Assembly: GCA_037954235.1 (NCBI GenBank)
Contig: JBBMOA010000040.1
Coordinates: 1 to 64,000, forward strand
DNA length: 64,000 bases
From: Aulostomus chinensis
Lineage: Eukaryota; Chordata; Actinopteri; Syngnathiformes; Aulostomidae
Direction of reading: 5' to 3'
Positions within the stretch are counted from its first letter, which is position 1. The number at the start of each line of letters is the position of its first letter. Positions 36,901-51,336 of the stretch are shown piece after piece. The notes under the pieces were generated by a model. The model saw nothing but the letters and a program-made list of their open reading frames with translations. It was not told the DNA's origin and did no database searches. A program made the position numbers and the translations under genes.

Positions 36901-37530
36901 TGTATTTTGAGGAAAACTCACTGAAATCCACCTGTAAGTTCAAGTTTATGCATCTTTCTATGCTTTCAGGTTGAAACTTTACTGAAAACTCACTTTGAAG
37001 AAAAGTTATGGCATTTTTGTATCACAGGTCACAAATAGTGTTTTCTCAGCGAGAGAAGGCCAAAATGAACAATTCATGCAGAACTCTTGTATTTTGAGGA
37101 AAACTCACTGAAATCTAGCTGTAACTTCAAGTTTATGCATCTTTCTATGCTTTCAGGTTGAAACTTGACTGAAAACTCACTTTCAAAAAAAGTTATGGCT
37201 GTTTTGTATGACAGGTCAAAAATAGCATATTCACAGCGAGAGAAGCCAAAAATGTACACTTCATGCAGAACTCCTGTATTTTGAGGAAAACTGAGTGAAA
37301 TCCACCTGTAACTTAAAGTTTTTTGCACCTTTTTATGCTTTTAGGTTGAAATTTGACTGAAAACTCACTTTGAACAAAAGTTATGGCTGTTTTGTATCAC
37401 AGGTCACAAATAATATTTTCTCAGCGAGAGAAGGCCAAAATGAACACTTCATTCATAACTCCTGTATTTTGAGGAAAACTGCATGAAATCCACCTATAGC
37501 TTCAAGTTCATGCATCTTTCTATGCTTTCA

Positions 37531-37901
37531 GGTGAAACTTTCACTTTGAAGTCATTTTGAAAAAAAATTACGACTTTGATGATCACTGTTCATGAAGACT
37601 GTTTTCAAAACAAAAGAAGACAATTTAAACATTTCATGCAGAACTCCATTAGTTTGAGCAAAGCTGGCTTAAAAGCACCTGTTACTTCAAAGGTTTTCAT
37701 CATTTTGTGTTTTCAGTTTTGAAGTTCACTGAAAGGTCAGTGTGATCAAGAGTTCCAGCATTTGTGATCACAGGTCACACAATGCCTTTTACCAGCGAGT
37801 GTCCTCTGGAGTGAACACTTCTTGCTGAACTCCCTCATTTTCAGGAAAACTGACTGAAATCCACCTGTAACTTCTCTTTAATGCATCTTTCTATGCTTTC
37901 A
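37531..37901. repeat. Diverged satellite dimer B9 (class 2)
   Basis: A 371-bp class 2 B dimer, 3922 bp (21 monomers) after B8. Its flanks match those of B7 at an offset of 8589 bp, including the shared CCTATAGCTTC variant just upstream. Confidence 0.9.
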
Positions 37902-40900
37902 GGTTGAAACTTGACTGAAAACTCACTTTGAACAAAAGTTATGGCTGTTTTGTATCACAGGTCACAAATAGTGTTTTCTCAGCGAGAGAAGGCCAAAATG
38001 AAAACTTCATTCATAACTCCTGTATTTTTTGGAAAACTGCATGAAATCAACCTGTAACTTCAAGTTTATGCATCTTTCTATGCTTTCAGGTTGAAACTTG
38101 ACTGAAAAATCACTTTGAACAAAAGTTATGGCTGTTTTGTATCACAGGTCACAAATAATATTTTCTCAGAGAGAGAAGACCAAAATGAAAACTTCATTCA
38201 TAACTCCTGTATTTTTTGGAAAACTGCATGAAATCCACCTGTAACTGGAAGTTTATGCATCTTTCTATGCTTTCAGGTTTAAACTTGACTGAAAACTCAG
38301 TTCGAAAAATTTATGGCTGTTTTGTATCACAGGTCACAAATAAGGTTTTCTCAGCGAGAGAAGGCCAAAATGAACACTTCTTGCATAACTCCTGTATTTT
38401 TTGGAAAACTGACTGAAATCCACCTGTAACTTCAAGTTTATGCATCTTTCTACGCTTCCAGGTTGAAACTTGACTGAAAACTCACTTTGAACAAAAGTTA
38501 TGACTGTTTTGCTTCACAAGTCACAAATAGCGTTTTCTCAGTGAGAGAAGGCCAAAATGAACACTTCATGCAGAACTCCTGTATTTTGATGAAAACTCAC
38601 TGAAATCCACCTGTAACTTCAAGTTTATGCATCTTTCTATGCTTTCAGGTTGAAACTTGACTGAAAACTCACTTTGAACAAAAGTTATGGCTGTTTTGTG
38701 TCGCAGGTCACAAATAGCGTTTTCTCAGCGAGAGAAGGCCAAAAGGAACACTTCATGCAGAACTCCTGTATTTTGAGGAAAACTCAATTAAATCAAGCTG
38801 TAACTTCAAGGTTATGCATCTTTCTATGCTTTCAGGTAAAAACTTGACTGAAAACTCAATTTGAACAAAAGCTATGGCATTTTTGTATCACAGGTCACAA
38901 ATAGTGTTTTCTCAGCGAGAGAAGACCAAAATGAAAACTTCATGCAGAACTCCTGTATTTTGAGGAAAACTCACTGAAATCAAGCTGTAACTTCAAGTTT
39001 ATGCATCTTTCTTTGATTTCAGGTTGAAAGTTGATTGAAAACTCACTTTGAACAAAAGTTAGGGCTGTTTTGTGTCACAGGTCACAAATAGCGTTTTCGC
39101 AGCGAGAGAAGGAAAAAATGAACACTTCATGCAGAACTCCTGTATTTTGATGAAAACTCACTGAAATCCACCTATAACTTAAAGTTCATGCATCTTTCTT
39201 TGCTTTCAGATTGAAACTTGACTGAAAACTCACTTTGAAGAAAAGTTATGGCATTTTTGTGTCACAGGTCACAAATAGTGTTTTCTCAGCGAGAGAAGGC
39301 CAAAATGAACACTTCATGCACAACTCCTGTATTTTGAGGAAAACTCACTGAAATCAAGCCGTAACTTCAAGTTTATGCATCTTTCTATGCTTTCAGGTTG
39401 AAACTTGTCTGAAAACTCACTTTGAACAAAAGTTATGGCTGTTTTTTGTCACAGGTCACAAATAGCGTTTTCTCAGCGAGAGAAGGCCAAAATGAACACT
39501 TCATGCAGAACTCCTGTATTTCGATGAAAACTCACTGAAATCCACCTGTAACTTCAAGTTTATGCATCTTTCTATGCTTTCAGGTTGAAACTTGACTGAA
39601 AACTCACTTTGAAGAAAAGTTATGGCTGTTTTGGATCAAAGGTCACAAATAAGGTTTTCTCAGCGAGAGAAGGCCAAAATGAACACTTCTTGCATAACTC
39701 TTGTATTTTTTGGAAAACTGACTGAAATCCACCTGTAACTTCAAGTTTATGCATCTTTCTACGCTTCCAGGTTGAAACTTGACTGAAAACTCACTTTGAA
39801 CAAAAGTTATGACTGTTTTGCTTCACAAGTCACAAATAGCGTTTTCTCAGCGAGAGAAGGCGAAAATGAACACTTCATGCAGAACTCCTGTATTTTAATG
39901 AAAACTCACTGAAATCCACCTGTAACTTCAAGTTTATGCATCTTTCTATGCTTTCAGGTTGAAACTTGACTGAAAACTCACTTTGAACAAAAGTTTTGGC
40001 TGTTTTGTGTCGCAGGTCACAAATAGCGTTTTCTCAGCGAGAGAAGGCCAAAAGGAACACTTCATGCACAACTCCTGTATTTTGAGGAAAACTCAATGAA
40101 ATCAAGCTGTAACTTCAAGTTTATGCATCTTTCTATGCTTTCAGGTTGAAACTTGACTGAAAACTCACTTTGAGCAAAAGTTAGGGCTGTTTTGTGTCAC
40201 AGGTCACAATAGCGTTTTCTCAGCGAGAGAAGGCCAAAATGAACACTTCATGCAGAACTCCTGTATTTTGATAAAAACTCACTGAAATCCAACTGTAACT
40301 TCAAGTTTATTCATCTTTCTATGCTTTCAGGTTGAAACTAGAGTGAAAACTCACTTTGAACAAAAGTTATGGCTGTTTTGTGTCACAGGTCACAAATAGC
40401 GTTTTCTCAGCGAGAGAAGGCCAAAATGAACACTTCATGCAGAACTCCTGTATTTTGAGGAAAACTAACTGAAATCCCACTGTAACTTCAGGTTTATGCA
40501 TCTTTCTATGCTTTCAGGTTGAAACTAGAGTGAAAACTCACTTTGAACAAAAGTTATGGCTGTTTTGTGTCACAGGTCACGAATAGCGTTTTCTCAGCGA
40601 GAGAAGGCCAAAATGAAAACTTCATGCAGAACTCCTGTATTTTGATGAAAACTCACTGAAATCCAACTGTAACTTCAAGGTTATGCATCTTTCTATGCGT
40701 TCAGGTAAAAACTTGACTGAAAACTCACTTTGAAGAAAAGTTATGGCTGTTTTGTATCACAGGTCACAAATAGTGTTTTCTCAGCGGGAGAAGGCCAAAA
40801 TGAACACTTCATGCATAACTCTTGTATTTTGAGGAAAACTCACTGAAATCCACCTATAACTTCAAGGTTATGCATGTTTCTATGCTTTCAGGTAAAAACT

Positions 40901-42200
40901 TGACTGAAAACTCAATTTGAACAAAAGCTATGGCATTTTTGTATCACAGGTCACAAATAGCGTTTTCTCAGCGAGAGAAGGCCAAAATGAAAACTTCATG
41001 CAGAACTCCTTTATTTTGAGGAAAACTCACTGAAATCAAGCTGTAACTTCAAGTTTATGCATCTTTCTATGATTTCAGGTTGAAAGTTGATTGAAAACTC
41101 ACTTTGAACAAAAGTTATGGCTGTTTTGTGTCACAGGTCACAAATAGCGTTTTCGCAGCGAGAGAAGGCAAAAATGAACACTTCATGCAGAACTCCTGTA
41201 TTTTGAGGAAAACTCACTGAAATCCAACTGTAACTTCAAGTTTATGCATCTTTCTATGCTTTCAAGTTGAAACTTGACTGAAAACTCACTTTGAAGAAAA
41301 GTTATGGCATTTTTGTATCACATTTCACAAGTAGTGTTTTCTCAGCGAGAGAAGGCCAAAATGAACACTTCATGCAGAACTCCTGTATTTTGATGAAAAC
41401 TCACTGAAATCAAGCTGTAACTTCAAGTTTATGCATCTTTCTAAGGTTTCAGAATGAAACTTGACTGAAAACTCACTTTGAACAAAAGTTATGGCTGTTT
41501 TGTGTCACAGGTCACAAATAGCGTTTTCTCAGCGAGAGAAGGCCAAAATGAACACTTCATGCATAACTCCTGTATTTTGAGGAAAACTGCATGAAATCCA
41601 CCTGTAACTTCAAGTTTATGCATCTTTCTATGCTTTCAGGTTGAAACTAGAGTGAAAACTCACTATGAACAAAAGTTATGGCTGTTTTGTGTCACAGGTC
41701 ACAAATAGTGTTTTCTCAGCGAGAGAAGGCCAAAATGAACACTTCATGCAGAACTCCTGTATTTTGAGGAAAACTCACTGAAATCCACCTGTAAGTTCAA
41801 GTTTATGCATCTTTCTATGCTTTCAGGTTGAAACTTTACTGAAAACTCACTTTGAAGAAAAGTTATGGCATATTTGTATCACAGGTCACAAATAGTGTTT
41901 TCTCAGCGAGAGAAGGCCAAAATGTACACTTCATGCAGAACTCCTGTATTTTGATGAAAACTGAGTGAAATCCACCTGTAACTTAAAGTTTTTTGCACCT
42001 TTTTATGCTTTTAGGTTGAAATTTGACTGAAAACTCACTTTGAACAAAAGTTATGGCTGTTTTGTATCACAGGTCACAAATAATATTTTCTCAGCGAGAG
42101 AAGGCCAAAATGAACACTTCATTCATAACTCCTGTATTTTGAGGAAAACTGCATGAAATCCACCTATAACTTCAAGTTCATGCATCTTTCTATGCTTTCA

Positions 42201-42571
42201 GGTGAAACTTTCACTTTGAAGTCATTTTGAAAAAAAATTACGACTTTGATGATCACTGGTCATGAAGACTGTTTTCAAAACAAAAGAAGACAATTTAAAC
42301 ATTTCATGCAGAACTCCATTAGTTTGAGCAAAGCTGGCTTAAAAGCACCTGTTACTTCAAAGGTTTTCATCATTTTGTGTTTTCAGTTTTGAAGTTCACT
42401 GAAAGGTCAGTGTGATCAAGAGTTCCAGCATTTGTGATCACAGGTCACAAAATACCTTTTACCAGCGAGTGTCCTCTGGAGTGAACACTGCTTGCTGAAC
42501 TCCCTCATTTTCAGGAAAACTGACTGAAATCCACCTGTAACTTGTCTTTAATGCATCTTTCTATGCTTTCA
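42201..42571. repeat. Diverged satellite dimer B10 (class 2)
   Basis: A 371-bp class 2 B dimer, 4670 bp (25 monomers) after B9. It has private changes (GATCACTGGTCATG, AAAATACCTTTTACC, AACACTGCTTGC), so it is slightly more diverged than B6-B9. Confidence 0.9.
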
Positions 42572-45560
42572 GGTTGAAACTTGACTGAAAACTCACTTTG
42601 AACAAAAGTTATGGCTGTTTTGTGTCACAGGTCACAAATAGCGTTTTCTCAGCGAGAGAAGGCCAAAATGAACACTTCATGCAGAACTCCTGTATTTTGA
42701 TGAAAACTCACTGAAATCCAACTGTAACTTCAAGTTCATGCATCTTTCTATGCTTTCAGATTGAAACTTGACTGAAAACTCACTTTGAAGAAAAGTTATG
42801 GCATTTTTGTGTCACAGGTCACAAATAGCGTTTTCTCAGCGAGAGAAGGCTAAAATGAACACTTCATGCAGAACTCCTGTATTTTGAGGAAAACTCACTG
42901 AAATCAAGCTGTTACTTCAAGTGTATGCATCTTTCTATGCTTTCAGGTTGAAACTTGACTGAAAACTCACTTTAAACAAAAGTTATGGCTGTTTTGTGTC
43001 GCAGGTCACAAATAGCGTTTTCTCAGTGAGAGAAGATCAAACTGAACACTTCATTCAGAACTGCTTTATTTTGAGGAAGACTCACTGAAATCAAGCCGTA
43101 ACTTCAAGTTTATGCATCTTTCTATGCTTTCAGGTTGAAACTTGACTGAAAACTCACTTTGAACAAAAGTTATGGCTGTTTTGTGTCACATGTCACAAAT
43201 AGCGTTTTCTCAGCGAGAGAAGGCCAAAATGAACACTTCATGCAGAACTCCTGTATTTTGATGAAAACTCACTGAAATCCACCTGTAACTTCAAGTTTTT
43301 GCATCTTTCGATGCTTTCAGGTTGAAACTTGACTGAAAACTCACTTTGAAGAAAAGTTATGGCATTTTTGTATCACATGACACAAATAGTGTTTTCTCAG
43401 TGAGAGAAGGCCAAAATGAACACTTCATGCATAACTCCTGTATTTTGAGGAAAACTGCATTAAATCAACTGTAAGTTCAAGTTTATGCATCTTTCTATGC
43501 TTTCAGGTTGAAACTTGACTGAAAACTCACTTTGAACAAAAGTTATGGCTGTTCTGTGTCGCAGGTCACAAATAGCGTTTTCTCAGCGAGAGAAGGCCAA
43601 AATTAACACTTCATGCAGAACTCCTGTATTTTGATGAAAACTCACTGAAATCCAGCTGTAACTTCAATTTTATGCATCTTTCTATGCTTTCAGGTTGAAA
43701 CCTGACTTAAAACTCACTTTGAACAAAAGTTATGGCATTTTTGTATCACAGGTCACAAATAGTGTTTTCTCAGCGAGAGAAGGCCAAAATGAACACTTCA
43801 TGCAGAACTCCTGTATTTTGATGAAAACTCACTGAAATCCAACTGTAACTACAAGTTTATTCATCTTTCTATGCTTTCAGGTTGAAACTAGAGTGAAAAC
43901 TCACTATGAACAAAAGTTAATGCTGTTTTGTGTCACAGGTCACAAATAGCGTTTTCTCAGCGAGAGAAGGCCAAAATGAACACTTCATGCATAACTCCTT
44001 TATTTTGATGAAAACTCACTGAAATCCACCTGTAACTTCAAGTTTATGCATCTTTCTATGCTTTCAGGTTTAAATTTGACTGAAGACTCACTTTGAACAA
44101 AAGTTATGACTGTTTTGTGTCACATGTCACAAATAGCGTTTTCTCAGCGAGAGAAGGCCAAAATGAACACTTCATGCAGAACTCCTGTATTTTTTGGAAA
44201 ACTGCATGAAATCCACCTATAACTTCAGGTTTATGCATCTTTCTATGCTTTCAGGTTGAAACTTGACTGAAAACTCACTTTCAAAAAAATTATGGCTGTT
44301 TTGTATGACAGGTCAAAAATAGCATATTCACAGCGAGAGAAGCCAAAAATGTACACTTCATGCATAACTCCTGTATTTTGAGGAAAACTGCCTGAAATCC
44401 ACCTCTAACTTCTCTTTCATGCATCTTTCTATGCTTTCAGGTTGAAACTTGACTGAAAACTCACTTTGAACAAAAGTTATGGCAGTTTTGTATCACAGGT
44501 CACAAATAGTGTTTTCTCAGCGAGAGAAGGCAAAAATGAAAACTTCATTCATAACTCCTGTATTTTTTGGAAAAATGCATGAAATCCACCTGTAACTGGA
44601 AGTTTATGCATCTTTCTATGCTTTCAGTTTAAATCTTGACTGAAAACTCAGTTCGAAAAATTTATGGCTGTTTTGTATCAAAGGTCACAAATAAGGTTTT
44701 CTCAGCGAGAGAAGGCCAAAATGAACACTTCTTGCATAACTCCTGTATTTTTTGGAAAACTGACTGAAATCCACCTGTAACTTCAAGTTTATGCATCTTT
44801 CTATGCTTTCAGGTTGAAACTTGACTGAAAACTCACTTTGAACAAAAGTTATGGCTGTTTTGTGTCGCAGGTCACAAATAGCGTTTTCTCAGCGAGAGAA
44901 GGCCAAAAGGAACACTTCATGCAGAACTCCTGTATTTTGAGGAAAACTCACTGAAATCAAGCTGTAACTTCAAGTTTATGCATCTTTCTATGCTTTCAGG
45001 TTGAAACTTGACTGAAAACTCACTTTGAACAAAAGTTATGGCTGTTTTGTGTCACAGGTCACAAATAGCGTTTTCTCAGCGAGAGAAGGCCAAAAGGAAC
45101 ACTTCATGCAGAACTCCTGTATTTTGAGGAAAACTCACTGAAATCAAGCTGTAACTTCAAGTTTATGCATCTTTCTATGCTTTCAGGTTGAAACTTGACT
45201 GAAAACTCACTTTGAACAACAGTTATGGCTGTTTTGTGTCACAGGTCACAAATAGCATATTCACAGCAAGAGAATCCAAAAATGTACACATCATGCATAA
45301 GTCCTGTATTTTGAGGAAAACTGAGTGAAATCCACCTGTAACTTAAAGTTTTTTGCACCTGTTTATGCTTTTAGGTTGAAATTTGACTGAAAACTCACTT
45401 TGAACAAAAGTTATGGCTGTTTTGTATCACAGGTCACAAATAATATTTTCTCTGCGAGACAAGGCCAAAATGAACACTTCATTCATAACTCCTGTATTTT
45501 GAGGAAAACTGCATGAAATCCACCTATAACTTCAAGTTTATGCATCTTTCTATGCTTTCA

Positions 45561-45931
45561 GGTGAAACTTTCACTTTGAAGTCAATTTGAAAAAAAATTA
45601 CGACTTTGATGATCACTGTTCATGAAGACTGTTTTCAAAACAAAAGAAGACAATTTAAACATTTTATGCAGAACTCCATTAGTTTGAGCAAAGCTGGCTT
45701 AAAAGCACCTGTTACTTCAAAGGTTTTCATCATTCTGTGTTTCCAGTTTTGAAGTTCACTGAAAGGTCAGTGTTATCAAGAGTTCCAGCATTTGTGATCA
45801 CAGGTCACACAATGCCTTTTACCAGCGAGTGTCCTCTGGAGTGAACACTTCTTGCTGAACTCCCTTATTTTCAGGAAAACTGACTGAAATCCACCTGTAA
45901 CTTCTCTTTAATGCATCTTTCTATGCTTTCA
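45561..45931. repeat. Diverged satellite dimer B11 (class 2)
   Basis: A 371-bp class 2 B dimer, 3360 bp (18 monomers) after B10. It is marked by GTGTTTCCAGTTTTG and CAGTGTTATCAAGAG, both shared only with B12. Confidence 0.9.
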
Positions 45932-48839
45932 GGTTCAAACTTGACTGAAAACTCACTTTGAACAAAAGTTATGGCTGTTTATTATCACAGGTCACAAATA
46001 TGGTTTTCTCAGCGAGAGAAGGCCAAAATGAAAACTTCTTGCATAACTCCTGTATTTTTTGGAAAACTGACTGAAATCCACCTGTAACTTCAAGGTTATG
46101 CATCTTTCTATGCTTTCAGGTTGAAACTTGACTGAAAACTCACTTTGAACAAAAGTTATGGCTGTTTTGTGTCGCAGGTCACAAATAGCGTTTTCTCAGC
46201 GAGAGAAGGCCAAAATGAACACTTCATGCATAACTCCTGTATTTTGATGAAAACTCAATGAAATCAAGCTGTAACTTCAAGTTTATGCATCTTTCTATGC
46301 TTTCAGGTTGAAACTTGACTGAAAACTCACTTTGAACAAAAGTTATGGCTGTTTTGTGTCACAGGTCACAAATAGCGTTTTCTCAGCGAGAGAAGGCTAA
46401 AATGAACACTTCATGCAGAACTCCTGTATTTTGAGGAAAACTCACTGAAATCAAGCTGTTACTTCAAGTGTATGCATCTTTCTATGCTTTCAGGTTGAAA
46501 CTTGACTGAAAACTCACTTTAAACAAAAGTTATGGCTGTTTTGTGTCGCAGGTCACAAATAGCGTTTTCTCAGTGAGAGAAGATCAAAATGAACACTTCA
46601 TTCAGAACTGCTTTATTTTGAGGAAGACTCACTGAAATCAAGCCGTAACTTCAAGTTTATGCATCTTTCTATGCTTTCAGGTTGAAACTTGACTGAAAAC
46701 TCACTTTGAACAAAAGTTATGGCATTTTTGTATCACATGACACAAATAGTGTTTTCTCAGTGAGAGAAGGCCAAAATGAACACTTCATGCATAACTCCTG
46801 TATTTTGAGGAAAACTGCATTAAATCAACTGTAAGTTCAAGTTTATGCATCTTTCTATGCTTTCAGGTTGAAACTTGACTGAAAACTCACTTTGAACAAA
46901 AGTTATGGCTGTTCTGTGTCGCAGGTCACAAATAGCGTTTTCTCAGCGAGAGAAGGCCAAAATGAACACTTCATGCAGAACTCCTGTATTTTGATGAAAA
47001 CTCACTGAAATCCAGCTGTAACTTCAATTTTATGCATCTTTCTATTTTTTCAGGTTGAAACTTGACTTAAAACTCACTTTGAACAAAAGTTATGGCATTT
47101 TTGTATCACAGGTCACAAATAGTGTTTTCTCAGCGAGAGAAGGCCAAAATGAACACTTCATGCAGAACTCCTGTATTTTGATGAAAACTCACTGAAATCC
47201 AACTGTAACTACAAGTTTATTCATCTTTCTATGCTTTCAGGTTGAAACTAGAGTGAAAACTCACTATGAACAAAAGTTAATGCTGTTTTTTGTCACAGGT
47301 CACAAATAGCGTTTTCTCAGCGAGAGAAGGCCAAAATGAACACTTCATGCATAACTCCTTTATTTTGATGAAAACTCACTGAAATCAACCTCTAACTTCT
47401 CTTTCATGCATCTTTCTATGCTTTCAGGTTGAAACTTGACTGAAAACTCACTTTGAACAAAAGTTATGGCAGTTTTGTATCACAGGTCACAAATATGGTT
47501 TTCTCAGCGAGAGAAGGCAAAAATGAAAACTTCATTCATAACTCCTGTATTTTTTGGAAAAATGCATGAAATCCACCTGTAACTGGAAGTTTATGCATCT
47601 TTCTATGCTTTCAGTTTAAATCTTGACTGAAAACTCAGTTCGAAAAATTTATGGCTGTTTTGTATCAAAGGTCACAAATAAGGTTTTCTCAGCGAGAGAA
47701 GGCCAAAATGAACACTTCTTGCATAACTCCTGTATTTTTTGGAAAACTGACTGAAATCCACCTGTAACTTCAAGTTTATGCATCTTTCTATGCTTTCAGG
47801 TTGAAACTTGACTGAAAACTCACTTTGAACAAAAGTTATGGCTGTTTTGTGTCGCAGGTCACAAATAGCGTTTTCTCAGCGAGAGAAGGCCAAAAGGAAC
47901 ACTTCATGCAGAACTCCTGTATTTTGAGGAAAACTCACTGAAATCAAGCTGTAACTTCAAGTTTATGCATCTTTCTATGCTTTCAGGTTGAAACTTGACT
48001 GAAAACTCACTTTGAACAAAAGTTATGGCTGTTTTGTGTCACAGGTCACAAATAGCGTTTTCTCAGCGAGAGAAGGCCAAAAGGAACACTTCATGCAGAA
48101 CTCCTGTATTTTGAGGAAAACTCACTGAAATCAAGCTGTAACTTCAAGTTTATGCATCTTTCTATGCTTTCAGGTTGAAACTTGACTGAAAACTCACTTT
48201 GAACAACAGTTATGGCTGTTTTGTGTCACAGGTCACAAATAGCGTTTTCTCAGCGAGAGAAGGCCAAAATGAACACTTCATGCAGAACTCCTGTATTTTG
48301 AGGAAAACTCACTGAAATCAAGCAGTAACTTCAAGTTTATGCATCTTTCTATGCTTTCAGGTTGAAACTTGTCTTAAAACTCACTTTGAACAAAAGTTAT
48401 GGCTGTTTTTTATCACAGGTCACAAATAGCGTTTTCTCAGTGAGAGAAGGCCAAAATGAAAACTTCATGCATAACTCTGGTATTTTCTAGGAAAACTCAC
48501 TGAAATCGAGCTGTAACTTCAAGTTTATGCATCTTTCTATGCTTTCAGATTGAAACTTGACTGAAAACCCATTTTGAAAAAAAGTTATGGCCGTTTTTTG
48601 TCACAGGTCACAAATAGCGTTTTCCCAGCGAGAGAAGGCCAAAATGAACACTTTATGCATAACTCCTGTATTTTGATGAAAACTCACTGAAATCCACCTG
48701 TAACTTCAAGTTCATGCATCTTTCTATGCTTTCAGGTTGAAACTTGACTGAAAAATTACTTTGAACAAAATTTATAGCTGTTTTGTGTCACAGGTCACAA
48801 ATAGTGTTTTCTCAGCGAGAGAAGGCCAAAGTGAACACT

Positions 48840-51336
48840 TCATGCAGAACTCCTGTATTTTGAGGAAAACTCACTGAAATCCACCTTTAACTTCAGGTTG
48901 ATGAATCTTTCTGTGCTTTCAGGTTGAAACTTGACTGAAAACTCATTTTCAAAAAAAGTTATGGCTGTTTTGTATGACAGGTCAAAAATAGCATATTCAC
49001 AGCGAGAGAATCCAAAAATGTACACTTCATGCATAAGTCCTGTATTTTGAGGAAAACTGAGTGAAATCCACCTGTAACTTAAAGTTTTTTGCACCTGTTT
49101 ATGCTTTTAGGTTGAAATTTGACTGAAAACTCACTTTGAACAAAAGTTATGGCTGTTTTGTATCACAGGTCACAAATAATATTTTCTCTGCGAGACAAGG
49201 CCAAAATGAACACTTCATTCATAACTCCTGTATTTTGAGGAAAACTGCATGAAATCCACCTATAACTTCAAGTTTATGCATCTTTCTATGCTTTCAGGTG
49301 AAACTTTCACTTTGAAGTCAATTTGAAAAAAAATTACGACTTTGATGATCACTGTTCATGAAGACTGTTTTCAAAACAAAAGAAGACAATTTAAACATTT
49401 TATTCAGAACTCCATTAGTTTGAGCAAAGCTGGCTTAAAAGCACCTGTTACTTCAAAGGTTTTCATCATTCTGTGTTTCCAGTTTTGAAGTTCACTGAAA
49501 GGTCAGTGTTATCAAGAATTCCAGCATTTGTGATCACAGGTCACACAATGCCTTTTACCAGCGAGTGTCCTCTGGAGTGAACACTTCTTGCTGAACTCCC
49601 TTATTTTCAGGAAAACTGACTGAAATCCACCTGTAACTTCTCTTTAATGCATCTTTCTATGCTTTCAGGTTCAAACTTGACTGAAAACTCACTTTGAAAA
49701 AAAGTTATGGCTGTTTTGTATCACAGGTCACAAATATGGTTTTCTCAGCGAGAGAAGGCCAAAATGAAAACTTCTTGCATAACTCCTGTATTTTTTGGAA
49801 AACTGACTGAAATCCACCTGTAACTTCAAGGTTATGCATCTTTCTATGCTTTCAGGTTGAAACTTGACTGAAAACTCACTTTGAACAAAAGTTATGGCTG
49901 TTTTGTGTCGCAGGTCACAAATAGCGTTTTCTCAGCGAGAGAAGGCCAAAAGGAACACTTCATGCAGAACTCCTGTATTTTGAGGAAAACTCACTGAAAT
50001 CAAGCTGTAACTTCAAGTTTATGCATCTTTCTATGCTTTCAGGTTGAAACTTGACTGAAAACTCACTTTGAACAACAGTTATGGCTGTTTTGTGTCACAG
50101 GTCACAAATAGCGTTTTCTCAGCGAGAGAAGGCCAAAATGAACACTTCATGCAGAACTCCTGTATTTTGAGGAAAACTCACTGAAATCAAGCTGTAACTT
50201 CAAGTGTATGCATCTTTCTATGCTTTCAGGTTGAAACTTGACTGAAAACTCACTTTGAAGAAAAGTTATGGCATTTTTGTGTCACAGGTCACAAATAGTG
50301 TTTTCTCAGCGAGAGAAGGCCAAAATGAACACTTCATGCACAACTCTTGTATTTTGAGGAAAACTCACTGAAATCAAGCAGTAACTTCAAGGTTATGCAT
50401 CTTTCTATGCTTTCAGGTTGAAACTTGACTGAAAACTCACTTTGAACAAAAGTTATGGCTGTTTTGTGTCGCAGGTCACAAATAGCGTTTTCTCAGCGAG
50501 AGAAGGCCAAAAGGAACACTTCATGCAGAACTCCTGTATTTTGAGGAAAACTCACTGAAATCAAGCTGTAACTTCAAGTGTATGCATCTTTCTATGCTTT
50601 CAGGTTGAAACTTGACTGAAAACTCACTTTGAACAAAAGTTATGGCTGTTTTGTATCACAGGTCACAAATAGCGTTTTCTCAGTGAGAGAAGGCCAAAAT
50701 GAACACTTAATGCATAACTCCTTTATTTTGAGGAAAACTGAGTGAAATCCACCTTTAACTTCTCTTTTATGCATCTTTCTATGCTTTCAGGTTGAAACTT
50801 GACTTAAAACCCACTTTGAAAAAAAGTGATGGCCGTTTTTTGTCACAGGTCACAAATAGCGTTTTCCCAGCGAGAGAAGGCCAAAATGAACACTTCATGC
50901 ATAACTCCTGTATTTTGATGAAAACTCACTGAAATCCACCTGTAACTTCAAGTTCATGCATCTTTCTATGCTTTCAGGTTGAAACTTGACTGAAAAATTA
51001 CTTTGAACAAAAGTTATAGCTGTTTTGTGTCACAGGTCACAAATAGTGTTTTCTCAGCGAGAGAAGGCCAAAGTGAACACTTCATGCAGAACTCCTGTAT
51101 TTTGAGGAAAACTCACTGAAATCCACCTTTAACTTCAGGTTTATGAATCTTTCTGTGCTTTCAGGTTGAAACTTGACTGAAAACTCATTTTCAAAAAAAG
51201 TTATGGCTGTTTTGTATGACAGGTCAAAAATAGCATATTCACAGCAAGAGAATCCAAAAATGTACACATCATGCATAAGTCCTGTATTTTGAGGAAAACT
51301 GAGTGAAATCCACCTGTAACTTAAAGTTTTTTGCAC
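48840..51336. repeat. 12-monomer offset duplication
   Basis: The stretch around 48600-49100 recurs around 50830-51340 at an offset of 2242 bp (12 monomers). Both copies contain the CAAAGTGAACACTTC variant, an ATGAATCTTTCTGTGC monomer and the AGCATATTCACAGC subtype. After about 51345 the second copy continues with ordinary monomers instead of a B dimer, so the duplication junction lies near there. Confidence 0.78.
49297..49667. repeat. Diverged satellite dimer B12 (class 2)
   Basis: A 371-bp class 2 B dimer, 3736 bp (20 monomers) after B11, sharing its private variants. It has TTTTATTCAGAAC and AAGAATTCCAGC as its own changes. Confidence 0.9.

Larger units (their letters stand above)
23291..42200. 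repeat. Nested 8.4-8.6 kb higher-order repeat region
   Basis: Long stretches recur almost unchanged. The rare CTGAAATTAACCTGTAAC variant at 23291 recurs at 31880 (offset 8589). B6 and B8 are 8403 apart, and B7 and B9 are 8589 apart. An identical 84-codon open frame occurs at 24749, 28485, 33152 and 37074 (- strand), and a near-identical 66-codon frame at 29627 and 38216. Changes between offsets are one monomer (186-187 bp) or five monomers (about 935 bp). For example, the TGCATGTTTC variant at 31348 recurs at 40871, offset 9523. This is the pattern of recent segmental amplification within a satellite by unequal exchange in register. Confidence 0.88.
42881..49940. repeat. Second group of duplicated satellite segments
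   Basis: Variant monomers recur in blocks here. GTTACTTCAAGTGTATGC at 42911 recurs at 46458 (offset 3547, 19 monomers). The TTCATTCATAAC plus GGAAAAATGCATG segment at about 44541 recurs at 47528 (offset 2987, 16 monomers). The region around B11 recurs around B12 (offset 3736, 20 monomers). These are tandem or interspersed duplications independent of the 8.5-kb set to the left, although they share its B dimer class. Confidence 0.8.
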
